A DNA stretch of 64,000 bases from Mycobacteroides chelonae (GCF_016767715.1 NZ_CP050145.1:186001-250000); one strand, 5' to 3'; numbered from the stretch's first letter, positions 55,028-63,222 are shown. Numbers and translations are program-made. The notes: a model not told the origin generated them from the sequence alone.

Positions 55028-55197
55028 ACCTCGCAGCTGGATCGTGCGCAGCTGGGGATGTTTCTGGGTCCCGGCCCGGCTCGAACGGGCTGCCTCCCTC
55101 GCCGGCTGCGTGCGCAGCGGACCGCGGGTACCGGTTGACGCGGCCTAGGGCGGGCGCCGCTGATGCTGCCAGGCGGGATGCACGCCAGGCAACAGAT

Positions 55198-55719
55198 TTA
55201 CGACCGCGGCCGCGTGATGAGTTCTGTATGTACGGACGTCAAGCCTGTGGTCAGATCCAGTACCGGGCAGTGTGCGTCCACGGCCTCTTGTAGCTCGCGA
55301 TATCGTTCTTCGCTGTCTGGCCCCGAGACCGTCACGGTGACGCGGATCTGCTGGAAGCCGGGCCGGACGCTGTCGTCCAGGCCGAAGAACCCGCGTACAT
55401 CGAGGTCGCCCTCGGCGCTGGCGCTGAGCGAATCGACTTGAACCCCTAGTCTTTCCGCCCAGAAGCGATAGGTCACCACTTGGCAGGACAGCAGCGATGC
55501 CAGGTAGTACTCGACGGGGTTGGGCGCGGTGTTCTGTCCGCCGAGACCCGGTGGCTCGTCGACGTGCACGCGGTACTTGCCCAGGGCGATCGCGCTACCG
55601 ACCGTGCCCTCCGGTTGGGCGGATGCCTTGAACACCACCGTTGCGGCGGCCGGGTTGTCGGCTACTGCCGCCCGGGTCGCATCGGTGATCGCGTTGAGGG
55701 ATGTCGTCGAGGCAGTCAC
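55198..55719 (-). CDS. OsmC/Ohr-family thiol peroxidase-like protein
   Basis: 173 residues of the OsmC fold. The two conserved Cys are Cys79 (LLSCQV) and Cys151 (DAHCPV), with the Glu of NPVEYYLASLL nearby, as in enzymes reducing organic hydroperoxides. Start GTG 55719. It is divergent from the methyltransferase operon (115 bp). Physiological reductant and substrate are not visible. Confidence 0.9.
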   Translation of the reverse strand: MTASTTSLNAITDATRAAVADNPAAATVVFKASAQPEGTVGSAIALGKYRVHVDEPPGLGGQNTAPNPVEYYLASLLSCQVVTYRFWAERLGVQVDSLSASAEGDLDVRGFFGLDDSVRPGFQQIRVTVTVSGPDSEERYRELQEAVDAHCPVLDLTTGLTSVHTELITRPRS

Positions 55720-55834
55720 GCGCGGTGATGTTAGTGGGAACGGTGCCGCGCTGGGAGGTTTGCGTCCGCGGTGAATCCAACCGGCCGTGGACGTAGGCGT
55801 ATTTAAAAGGAGAAATATCCTCTAAATTGGAGAC

Positions 55835-56635
55835 ATGGCTGACAGAGAAACACTTCCGCTGGCTGGGCGCAGAGATGAAGATCTTCCCGGGCACTGGCTG
55901 TTGGCGCGGCTGGGCAAGCGCGTCCTGCGCCCGGGCGGCCTTGAACTGACCACGCGGCTGTTGACCGCCGGGAAGGTGACTGATGCCGATGTGGTCGAAC
56001 TCGGGCCGGGTCTTGGCCGGACCGCGCGCGACATCGTGGCGCTGCGCCCGCGGTCCTATGTCGGTGTCGACGACACCGCGGCGGCTACCCAATCGGTGCG
56101 TGATGTGGTCGCACCCTGTGGCGGGCGCGTGATCGTCGCCGATGCTGCCAGCACGGGCCTGCCTGACGGTAGTGCCGACGTCGTCGTGGGCGAGGCGATG
56201 CTGACGATGCAGAACGACAAGACCAAGCGGGCCATCGTGAACGAGGCCTATCGGGTGCTACGGCCGGGCGGCCGGTACGCGATTCACGAGCTCGGGCTCA
56301 CGCCGGACTCCGTGGACACCGCCACCAAAGACGAAATTCGCCGTGCGCTGGCTCGTTCCATCAAGGTCAACGCTCGGCCGCTCACCGTGGCCGAGTGGAG
56401 CGAGCTGCTCAAGGCCTCGGGATTCGAGGTGGTGAGCACCGACCGGGCGCCGATGGCACTGCTCAATCCGCGTCGCGTCATCGCCGACGAGGGCGTACTC
56501 GGAGCCCTGCGCCTGCTGAAAAACGTTCTCCTGCATGGTGCGGCGCGCAAGCGAGTGCTCACCATGCGTCGTACGTTTCGGGAACACCGCAATGCGCTGA
56601 CGGCGGTTGCGGTGGTCGGCGTGCGGCCCGAATGA
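55835..56635 (+). CDS. SAM-dependent methyltransferase
   Basis: 266-residue class I methyltransferase: motif I VVELGPGLGRTARDI (about 53-67), an acidic residue at the end of strand 2 (GVDDT), and the VLRPGGRYAIHELG segment. Substrate not recognised. Start ATG 55835 follows TTGGAG, just after an AT-rich stretch with an AGGA-N6-TCCT inverted repeat (about 55814-55827) that may be an operator. First gene of a three-gene operon with a regulator and a cupin protein; its stop overlaps the regulator start (ATGA). Confidence 0.88.
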   Translation: MADRETLPLAGRRDEDLPGHWLLARLGKRVLRPGGLELTTRLLTAGKVTDADVVELGPGLGRTARDIVALRPRSYVGVDDTAAATQSVRDVVAPCGGRVIVADAASTGLPDGSADVVVGEAMLTMQNDKTKRAIVNEAYRVLRPGGRYAIHELGLTPDSVDTATKDEIRRALARSIKVNARPLTVAEWSELLKASGFEVVSTDRAPMALLNPRRVIADEGVLGALRLLKNVLLHGAARKRVLTMRRTFREHRNALTAVAVVGVRPE

Positions 56636-57288
56636 CGGGTAACCGCCGAGCGGGCCAGCAGCGCGAGCGGGTGCTCGGGCTGCTGCGGGAGGCAACTCAG
56701 CCGGTTGGGGTGCAACACATTGCTGACAGTCTGGGGATTCACATCACCACGGTGAGGTTTCACCTCAGAACCCTGGAAGAGCAGGGTCATATCGTCCGGC
56801 GCAGCGGCGGTGCCGGGCAGAGGGCGGGCAGGCCGAGCCTGGCCTACGCGGTCGCCCCGCGACTGGATTACGCCGATGTCGTGTCACTGTTCGCGGTGCA
56901 TCTCGGGGGCACCGCGGCCGAGCGCGAATCACGAGCGGCGCTGGTCGGCGCCGACCTTGCACATCGGGTGAATGTTGCGCGGCATCGGGCTTCACTTCCT
57001 GCCGTGGATTTGGTGGTGGAAACCCTTGGTGAACTTGGGTTTACGGTGAAGTCCACGCTGATGTCCTTTGGGAGCGTCACCGTGCAGATCTGCTCATGCC
57101 CACTCGCCGAGATCGCCACGGCGGCCCCGGAAGTGGTTCGCGGAATCCAGCGCGGACTCATCCAGGAGGTTCTCGACGTGAACGCCGACGCGGTCGGGGG
57201 ACAGTTTGAGGTCACCGTATCGCCCGATGCCGGGAACGGCGACTGCACCGTCAGCCTGACTCTGGATCCACAGGTGAAAGGGAGATAG
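56632..57288 (+). CDS. Helix-turn-helix regulator, SufR/DeoR-like, with possible metal or Fe-S cysteines
   Basis: 218 residues. N-terminal winged helix (about 9-60; VGVQHIADSLGIHITTVRFH is the helix-turn-helix). The C-terminal domain holds Cys154 and Cys156 (VQICSCPLAEIA) and Cys205 (GDCTV), in the general layout of SufR-type regulators that bind an Fe-S cluster, though spacing is not the classical SufR set. ATG 56632 overlaps the methyltransferase stop. Likely controls its own operon in response to metal, redox or Fe-S state (inference). Confidence 0.82.
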   Translation: MTGNRRAGQQRERVLGLLREATQPVGVQHIADSLGIHITTVRFHLRTLEEQGHIVRRSGGAGQRAGRPSLAYAVAPRLDYADVVSLFAVHLGGTAAERESRAALVGADLAHRVNVARHRASLPAVDLVVETLGELGFTVKSTLMSFGSVTVQICSCPLAEIATAAPEVVRGIQRGLIQEVLDVNADAVGGQFEVTVSPDAGNGDCTVSLTLDPQVKGR

Positions 57289-57290
57289 TC

Positions 57291-57626
57291 GTGGATGTCA
57301 TATCGATAACGGCGCTAGGGGATGAGCTGGTCGAAACAGCGAGGAAGGCGCACAGCGGTCGGTCGGCGCACACGGTGCATGGTGGCAGGGGCCACGCGCT
57401 AAAGCAGGTGCTGTTGGCCCTCGGTGCCGGCCATAAACTCGCCGAACACGAAAACCCCGGCGCGGCAACCTTGTTGGTGCTCAGTGGGCGGGTGGAGATC
57501 GCGACAGCGACCGCGAAGGCAGAGCTGGCCACCGGCGACTACACGATCATCCCGCCGGAGCGCCATGACCTTACGGCGCTGGAAGACTCGGCGGTGCTGC
57601 TGACGGTGGTGGGCCGGGCGGGCTAA
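57291..57626 (+). CDS. Small cupin-domain protein
   Basis: 111 residues forming one cupin domain: GAGHKLAEHENPGAATLLVLSG corresponds to motif 1 with HxxxH/E-like ligands and GDYTIIPPERHDLTA to motif 2 with a His. Such single-domain cupins often act as dioxygenases, isomerases or ligand sensors. It starts GTG 57291, 2 bp after the regulator stop, and ends the operon. No specific substrate can be assigned. Confidence 0.82.
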   Translation: MDVISITALGDELVETARKAHSGRSAHTVHGGRGHALKQVLLALGAGHKLAEHENPGAATLLVLSGRVEIATATAKAELATGDYTIIPPERHDLTALEDSAVLLTVVGRAG

Positions 57627-57702
57627 GCCCGCCGAGTGCATACCAGGCGCAGGGTGTTTCGGTGAGATGCCTGCGTGCGGTATGCGCTCGGCGAACTGAG
57701 CC

Positions 57703-59583
57703 TTACGCCTTGGGCCCGCCGCTTTCGGCCAGCCGCCGCACCGCGTCGATGAAGACGTCGATCTCGTCGAAGGTGTTGTAGAACGCGAACGAGGGCCGCA
57801 CCGTCTGCTCCAGTCCGAGCCTGCGCAAAATCGGCTGCGCGCAATGGTGTCCGGCACGCACCGCGATGCCGTCGGCATTCAGCGCCTTACCGACCTCCAC
57901 CGGATCGTGCCCGTCGAGCACGAACGACAGCACCGATGCCTTGTGGTCGGCCGTCCCCACCAGCCGCACACCGGGGATGGCAGCCAATTGCGGTGTCGCG
58001 TACTCCAGTAGCGCGTGCTCGTACTCGGCGATCCGGTCGATGCCGATGCGCTCGACATACCGCAGCGCCTCGCCCAGTCCCACGGCGTCGGCGATGTTTC
58101 CGGTGCCGGCCTCGAACTTGTTGGGCGGCCCCTGGAACACCGCGCGCTCCAGGGTGACATCGGCGATCATGTTGCCGCCGCCCTGCCACGGCGGCGTCTC
58201 CGCCAACGCGTCTTCGCTGCCGTAGAGCACGCCGATCCCGGTGGGGCCGTAGATCTTATGACCCGAAAAGACGAAGAAGTCGGCACCCAGCTCCTGCAGA
58301 TTCACCGTGAGGTGCGGCACCGACTGCGCACCGTCGATGAGCACGCGCGCGCCGTAGCGGTGCGCGATCTCGACGATCTGCTTGGCGGGCGTCACAGTTC
58401 CCAGCGCATTGGAAACCTGGGTGGCCGCAACCAGTTTGGTGCGCGGACCGACCAGATCCTCGAGTTCGGAGAGCAGTAGGTTACCGGCGTCGTCCACCGG
58501 AGCCACCTTGATGACGGCGCCGGTCTTCTTCGCGATCAATTGCCACGGAACGATATTGGCGTGGTGCTCCAGGTGGGTGATGACGATTTCATCCCCGTGT
58601 CCCAGGTTCTTACTGCCCCAGGCATGCGCCACCAGGTTGATGGCCTCGGTGGCGCCGCGCACGAAGATGATGTTCTCGTCGGCCTCGGCGCCCAGGAACT
58701 TGCGGGCCGCGCCGCGCGCATCCTCGTATGCATCGGTGGCCCGTGCCGCCAATTCGTGTGCCGCACGGTGGATGTTCGAGTTCTCGTGCTGATAGAAGTG
58801 CACCAGGCGATCGATCACCGACTGTGGCTTCTGCGTGGTCGCGGCGTTGTCGAACCAGATCAGTGGCTTACCGTTGACGGTCTCGGACAGGATCGGGAAA
58901 TCTGCCCGTATCGACGCGACGTCGAAGGCGCGTGCGTCTTCGTGGATCGGCGCCGCGGCCGGCGCTCCACCCAGGAAGTAGTAGTTCGACTCGTCGCCTC
59001 TCGTTGGAGCCACGGGGGGCGTCCACCCCAGATCCGGCACGGAAAGCGCCTCTGAGTGTGGGGTCACCCGTGGTGAAGCGACGGCTGGGGCCACCGAGTT
59101 CACCGAGGGGGTGGCGAGCACCCCGGGGATTGTCGGCACCAGGCCCGAGGGGACCGCGAAATCGGCGAGACCGGTTGTCGGATAACCCGTTGCGGCGGTA
59201 TGCACCGCAGAGGTGCCCGATGTCAGGTCACCGCCACCGCCGCGAGGTGCCACCGGCACCGCTCCGGGAATGCCGTCGGGGGTCGCCGAACTGAAAGCCG
59301 CGACCGGCGGGGCCACCGTTGCCGTCGACAGGGCGTCGGCGACGGGTGCGGGTGCATATGGACTGGCCAACGAGCCCGCCGTGGCCGCCGCGGAGGATCC
59401 GGCCGTTGCGTCGGGGACGTTGCCCCTGGGCGCGACGGGTGCGGCCGGTCCCGGGGTGTCGATACCCGGTGCTCCGGTGGGTGTGGCCTCCCAAAACAAC
59501 TGGGTGGCCAATGCCGACAGCTCCGCCGCAGAGGGGAAGCCCGGTGGGCTGTCGGTTACGGGAATCGCGTCACTTGTAGACAT
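57703..59583 (-). CDS. Family 2A encapsulin cargo: cysteine desulfurase with long disordered N-terminal extension
   Basis: 626 residues. Residues 1-218 form a Pro/Ala/Thr/Ser-rich, low-complexity extension, with short conserved-looking patches (LATQLFWEAT near 25-34 and SNYYFLGG near 199-206); residues 219-626 are a SufS/CsdA-type desulfurase with PLP Lys443 (SGHKIYGP) and catalytic Cys581 (RAGHHCAQP). This is the known layout of cargo enzymes of Family 2A encapsulins, where the extension targets the enzyme inside the shell. ATG 59583 lies within the last 14 bp of the shell gene, so the two are translationally coupled. Proposed role: sulfur mobilisation from cysteine inside the compartment. 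Confidence 0.93.
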   Translation of the reverse strand: MSTSDAIPVTDSPPGFPSAAELSALATQLFWEATPTGAPGIDTPGPAAPVAPRGNVPDATAGSSAAATAGSLASPYAPAPVADALSTATVAPPVAAFSSATPDGIPGAVPVAPRGGGGDLTSGTSAVHTAATGYPTTGLADFAVPSGLVPTIPGVLATPSVNSVAPAVASPRVTPHSEALSVPDLGWTPPVAPTRGDESNYYFLGGAPAAAPIHEDARAFDVASIRADFPILSETVNGKPLIWFDNAATTQKPQSVIDRLVHFYQHENSNIHRAAHELAARATDAYEDARGAARKFLGAEADENIIFVRGATEAINLVAHAWGSKNLGHGDEIVITHLEHHANIVPWQLIAKKTGAVIKVAPVDDAGNLLLSELEDLVGPRTKLVAATQVSNALGTVTPAKQIVEIAHRYGARVLIDGAQSVPHLTVNLQELGADFFVFSGHKIYGPTGIGVLYGSEDALAETPPWQGGGNMIADVTLERAVFQGPPNKFEAGTGNIADAVGLGEALRYVERIGIDRIAEYEHALLEYATPQLAAIPGVRLVGTADHKASVLSFVLDGHDPVEVGKALNADGIAVRAGHHCAQPILRRLGLEQTVRPSFAFYNTFDEIDVFIDAVRRLAESGGPKA

Positions 59584-60493
59584 GGAACTTGTCCACCTGC
59601 ACGTCGTCGAGAACGGCCAGTGCGTCATCAGTCAGCACGGCCAGCGACGAATACAGGGTGACGAGGTATGAGGCGATGGCCGACCGGTTGATTCCGGTGA
59701 ACCGCACCGACAATCCCGGTGCCTGCTCGCCGACCAAGCCGGGCTGGAACAGGCCGACAACGCCCTGGCGCTCCTCGCCGGTACGGACCAGCAGGATCTT
59801 GGTCTTGGCGTCCTTCACCGGAACCTTGTCCGACGGGATGATGGGGATGCCGCGCCAGGTGATGAACTGCGCACCGAACAGGCTCACGACAACTGGCGGC
59901 ACGCCACGGCGGGTGGCCTCACGGCCGAACGCCGCCACACCCAGCGGATGGGTCAGGAAGAAACCGGGGGTCTTCCACACCTTGGTAATCAGGGCGTCCA
60001 GGTCATCCGGTGTGGGAGCGCCACCGAGGGTCTTGATGGTCTGCTCGGGTGTTGCCTGAGCCAGCAGGCCGTACTCGGCGTTGTTGATGAGCTCGCTTTC
60101 CTGACGCTCCTTGATGGACTCGATGGTCAGGCGCAGCTGCTGGGCGATCTGGTCGTGCGGGCTGGAGTACAGGTCCGAGACCCGGGTGTTGATGTCGAGC
60201 AGCGTCGAGATGGTGCGCAGCGTGTACTCGCGCGGGTTGGTCTCGTAGTCGACGTAGGTCTGCGGCAGTGGGGCCTCGTTCTCGCCCTGCTCTTCGCTGT
60301 GGATCGCCACCTTGTCGGGGTTGATGACGCGGTTCACCCGGTAAATGCCCGCCTCGACGGGTACCCAGTTCAGCAGATGCAGCAGCCACCGCGGGGTGAT
60401 TGTCGACAGCTGGGGGACGGTCTTGGTGGCATTGGCTAGCTGCCGTGCGGCGAGATCGCCGAGGGCCTGGGATTCATTCTTGGCAGCGGGCAC
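59570..60493 (-). CDS. Family 2A encapsulin shell protein (MMP-I/SrpI-like)
   Basis: 307 residues, HK97-fold shell protein. Same length and clear similarity to the major membrane protein I of M. leprae and to SrpI of cyanobacteria. Visible features: N-arm (PQLSTITPRWLLHLLNWVPV), E-loop/P-domain region with VDYETNPREYTLRTISTLLD, and the C-terminal A-domain ending VDKFHVYK. GTG 60493 is chosen because AGGAGG lies just upstream and gives the 307-residue length; TTG 60523 would read through the ribosome site. Forms a cytosolic nanocompartment; followed by its desulfurase cargo. Confidence 0.94.
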   Translation of the reverse strand: MPAAKNESQALGDLAARQLANATKTVPQLSTITPRWLLHLLNWVPVEAGIYRVNRVINPDKVAIHSEEQGENEAPLPQTYVDYETNPREYTLRTISTLLDINTRVSDLYSSPHDQIAQQLRLTIESIKERQESELINNAEYGLLAQATPEQTIKTLGGAPTPDDLDALITKVWKTPGFFLTHPLGVAAFGREATRRGVPPVVVSLFGAQFITWRGIPIIPSDKVPVKDAKTKILLVRTGEERQGVVGLFQPGLVGEQAPGLSVRFTGINRSAIASYLVTLYSSLAVLTDDALAVLDDVQVDKFHVYK

Positions 60494-60524
60494 AGCGGTT
60501 TCCTCCTCAGCGAATGGGATCAAG

Positions 60525-60570
60525 ACCTGATGTCTGAAATCCTAATCGCGATTGGGGCGGCGCATCAGGT
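60525..60570. promoter_or_regulatory. Nested palindromes in the encapsulin promoter region
   Basis: ACCTGATG (60525-60532) and CATCAGGT (60563-60570) are perfect inverted arms 30 nt apart, almost concentric with the perfect palindrome AATCGCGATT (60544-60553). On the minus strand TAGGAT (60544-60539) could be the encapsulin -10. Two regulator sites or one composite operator would fit; the regulator is unknown. Confidence 0.5.
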
Positions 60571-60702
60571 AACGAACACCCGTGCGCCAAACTCCGTGCG
60601 GCCGGTTCCGGCGACCCGCCGGGTCGCCGTGAACCCGTATCGCATTCGCTCGCTCCAGGGAAGCGGCGCCGGTGGAAATCCAGGCGCGCGGCCGCGGATC
60701 CG

Positions 60703-60708
60703 TAGACT
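60703..60708 (+). promoter_or_regulatory. -10 element (TAGACT) of a leaderless transcript
   Basis: TANNNT hexamer followed by 6 nt and then ATG 60715, so the transcript is expected to start at or next to that ATG. No recognisable -35, common in mycobacteria. Confidence 0.6.
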
Positions 60709-60714
60709 GGATGC

Positions 60715-60816
60715 ATGCAGCACGTCGCACAGTCGCACCGACTCCGGGCGATCAGCGCGCTGCGCGCCGACAGCTTCGGGGCGCGCAGCGCCGCCGTGTG
60801 TTGCTGTTGTTGTTGA
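60715..60816 (+). CDS. Leaderless polycysteine leader peptide (cysteine attenuator candidate)
   Basis: 33 codons starting MQHVAQSHRLRAISALR and ending AAV-CCCCC-stop: five successive Cys codons (60799-60813) before TGA. No ribosome site; a -10 element ends 6 nt upstream. Actinobacterial leaderless small ORFs with terminal Cys runs are known to control downstream sulfur genes by ribosome stalling when charged tRNA-Cys is scarce. Here the ORF lies 94 bp before the thioester-domain-like gene and divergent from the encapsulin-desulfurase pair. The peptide itself is probably not functional. Confidence 0.8.
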   Translation: MQHVAQSHRLRAISALRADSFGARSAAVCCCCC

Positions 60817-60910
60817 TTCCCTAACCCCGCCCCTGGCACCCGGGATCGCCGTCTACCGACGTTGACGAGCTCCTGGGCTGCAATCCGCCGGCACAAGGAT
60901 CAACCAACCC

Positions 60911-62182
60911 ATGACCACTCATTCTTTGCTATCGCTCGTCGAATGGCCGTCTGCCCGCATCACTGGCAGGCGTCACGGCCACCACGCTGAGGTGCTCCCG
61001 CAGCGCCTGACGAGGTACCGCGGGGGCACCTATTCGTCCACCGTGGACGAGGTTGTGTTCACTGACGGAACTTCTGCTCGCACAGATTTAATTCGCCTGA
61101 ACCCCACTATTGCCGCGTACTCCCTCGACATCGCGGGGATCGCCCCCAACCTGCCCTCGGGCTACGCCGTGGCCGACTGGCTGTCGGTGGCGAACCTGCG
61201 GGCCCGCACCCGCGAATCGCAGGTCGCGTGGATCTTGGCCAACTCCTTCCCGGCGCTGTCGACGGCACAGCTGAGCCGCCGGTTGCGCGCGGCGGGGTAC
61301 CTGGGCGAGGCGAACATCAAGGATCACGAGGCCATCGCGGGAACCCAGGCCGCCATCTGGTTCCTCACCAATGGGGTAGAGCTGGACACCGCGGCGCGCA
61401 ATGTGCCCACGGCTACCCGAAAGTCCCCGTCTTTCATCGAGTTCGAATTCAAGGAGCGTCCACAGCTGGGCGGTCTGACGGTGCGGACCAGTGCGGGGCA
61501 GCAGCCGGCCAGCGTACGGCTGCACGCATCCGTGAATGGGGCCGTGTGGCGCGAGGTGTCCTCCTCGGAATTGAACTTCACCGAAGGTGAGGCGCAGTAC
61601 GTCAAGACACTGGGCGTCGGTGCGACGGTCGCCGAAACCCAGCACGGTGCACCGGATCTCGGATATCGCTTCTATCGCCTGTACGTGCAGGGCGGTACCG
61701 CAGATGTCGAAGGTGTCGAATTCTGGTTGCATGATGCGCGCAATCACCGCAATGCCGACCGGGTGGTGCAGCTGTACCGCTATCTGTTGGAGCAGTCGTT
61801 GATCGCCGCCGGTCGGATGGATCAGATCCCCGCGATCGATGATTCGCAGGCGGTGATGGCCGCGGGCCTGATGGGGCCGTTCGTCGTGGATTCGCAACGT
61901 CCGGTGTTGCTTTCGTTGTCCGAGGGTGCCAAGGCGATGGACATCTCCGGTGCGGAGCTCACCGGACTGGTGGACCCGGGCACCCGCTTTTACGTGCGTC
62001 CGGCGGAGTGCGTTGCGGCGGTGACGGTCTCGGTGGTCGACCCAGTGTCGACCGCCCGGGTACTCACCGGCGTGGCAGAAGGGCCGTTGACGCCACTGGC
62101 GCTCGTGCTGCCCGGTGCGCGCGAAGTTGTCGAACTCACCGTCGAGTGGGCCGAGACCACGCAACTGTCACGGGTGAGTTAA
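60911..62182 (+). CDS. Thioester-domain (TQXA)-like protein with Ser in place of the thioester Cys
   Basis: 423 residues. AYSLDI (69-74) and GTQAAIWFLTNG (144-155), with WILANSFP between them, match the thioester domain of Gram-positive surface proteins, in which a Cys (usually AYCID) and the Gln of TQ form an internal thioester. Here the Cys is Ser71, so the bond cannot form in the usual way; Gln146 is kept. Residues about 170-275 look like an inserted beta-sandwich (discoidin/galactose-binding-like: SFIEFEF, LHASVNGAVWREV, YRFYRLYV) before the domain resumes at RVVQLYRYLLEQS. No signal peptide. AAGGAT precedes ATG 60911. Function unknown; controlled by the polycysteine leader (inference). 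Confidence 0.8.
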   Translation: MTTHSLLSLVEWPSARITGRRHGHHAEVLPQRLTRYRGGTYSSTVDEVVFTDGTSARTDLIRLNPTIAAYSLDIAGIAPNLPSGYAVADWLSVANLRARTRESQVAWILANSFPALSTAQLSRRLRAAGYLGEANIKDHEAIAGTQAAIWFLTNGVELDTAARNVPTATRKSPSFIEFEFKERPQLGGLTVRTSAGQQPASVRLHASVNGAVWREVSSSELNFTEGEAQYVKTLGVGATVAETQHGAPDLGYRFYRLYVQGGTADVEGVEFWLHDARNHRNADRVVQLYRYLLEQSLIAAGRMDQIPAIDDSQAVMAAGLMGPFVVDSQRPVLLSLSEGAKAMDISGAELTGLVDPGTRFYVRPAECVAAVTVSVVDPVSTARVLTGVAEGPLTPLALVLPGAREVVELTVEWAETTQLSRVS

Positions 62183-63222
62183 CGCCAGGAGCGCGCGAAC
62201 TCCAGGAATGCGTCGTTCTCTTCGGGTGCGCCGATGGTGACTCGCACGCCGTCGGCGCCGAAGGGGCGCACGATGATTCGGGCTTCGGCGGAGGCTTGTG
62301 CGAACTCCGACGAGCGACCGCCCAGCGGTAGCCACACGAAGTTGGCCTGCGATGGCGGCACCTGGTATCCCGCCTCCCGGAGTGCTTGGGTCACTCTTAT
62401 GCGTTCGGCGACAACATCATTGGTCCGTGTGAGGAGTTCCTCTGCGGCGCCCAGCGAGGCCACCGCCGCAGCCTGAGCGAGGCTGGACGCGCTGAACGGC
62501 ACGTACACCTTGCCCAGCGTGGTGATCACATCGGGATCGCCGATCGCGTAGCCCACCCGCAGGCCGGCCAGGCCATAGGCCTTTGAGAAGGTGCGTAACA
62601 CAACAACATTGGGATGTTCGCGAACAAGGGCAATGCTGTCGGTGAAGTCTTCGCGCACATACTCGATGTATGCCTCGTCGATTGCGATGAGGATGTGGGG
62701 CGGTACCGCCTCGACGAACCGGCGCAGCTCGGCGGGTGGGACCACGGTCCCGGTGGGATTATTGGGATTGCAGACGAAGATCAGCCGGGTGGCGTCCGTC
62801 ACCGCGGCGGCCATGGCCGCCAGGTCGTAGGTGTGGTCGGTCAGCGGCACCTGAACGGGGGTGGCCCCGGCGACCCGCACCACTAGCGGGTAGGTCTCGA
62901 AGGACCGCCAGCCGAACAGCACCTCGTCACCTACCGTGGCGGTGACCTGTACGAGCTGCTGGCACAGGCTCACCGATCCGCATCCGACCGCGATGTGTTC
63001 GGGCGGCATGTCCACGTGTTTGGCCAGGTGTGAGCGCAGCTCGGCGTAGCCGTTGTCCGGGTAACGGTTGATCTGCGCTGCTGCCTCGACGATGGCCGTG
63101 TGGACGCTGGGCAGGGGTCCGTGCACGGTCTCGTTACTGGCGAGCTTGATGGCACCGGGGACGTTGCGGCCGGGGGTGTACGCCGGCAGTTCGGTCAGCT
63201 CGGGGCGAAGTCGGGCAGGCAC
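62179..63222 (-). CDS. hisC2: Aromatic/histidinol-phosphate aminotransferase (HisC2/Pat)
   Basis: 347-residue PLP enzyme of the HisC/Pat group, homologue of Rv3772. ASNETVHGP near the N-terminus, CNPNNPTGT, DEAYIEYV and the PLP Lys in RTFSKAYGLAGLRVGY. Such enzymes transaminate aromatic amino acids and, in some cases, histidinol phosphate. GTG 63222 start. Its stop overlaps the convergent thioester-like gene by 4 bp (shared TTAA). Confidence 0.92.
   Translation of the reverse strand: MPARLRPELTELPAYTPGRNVPGAIKLASNETVHGPLPSVHTAIVEAAAQINRYPDNGYAELRSHLAKHVDMPPEHIAVGCGSVSLCQQLVQVTATVGDEVLFGWRSFETYPLVVRVAGATPVQVPLTDHTYDLAAMAAAVTDATRLIFVCNPNNPTGTVVPPAELRRFVEAVPPHILIAIDEAYIEYVREDFTDSIALVREHPNVVVLRTFSKAYGLAGLRVGYAIGDPDVITTLGKVYVPFSASSLAQAAAVASLGAAEELLTRTNDVVAERIRVTQALREAGYQVPPSQANFVWLPLGGRSSEFAQASAEARIIVRPFGADGVRVTIGAPEENDAFLEFARSWR

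Noticed and set aside
59600..59671. Plus-strand frames over the encapsulin and desulfurase genes
   Set aside because: Antisense to strongly conserved proteins; they lack their own ribosome sites or homology.
60711..60825. Alternative ATG at 60711 giving a Leu-run peptide ending LLLLLIP
   Set aside because: The -10 element places the transcript start at about 60715, not 60711; no ribosome site for 60711; the Cys-run frame matches a known regulatory type.
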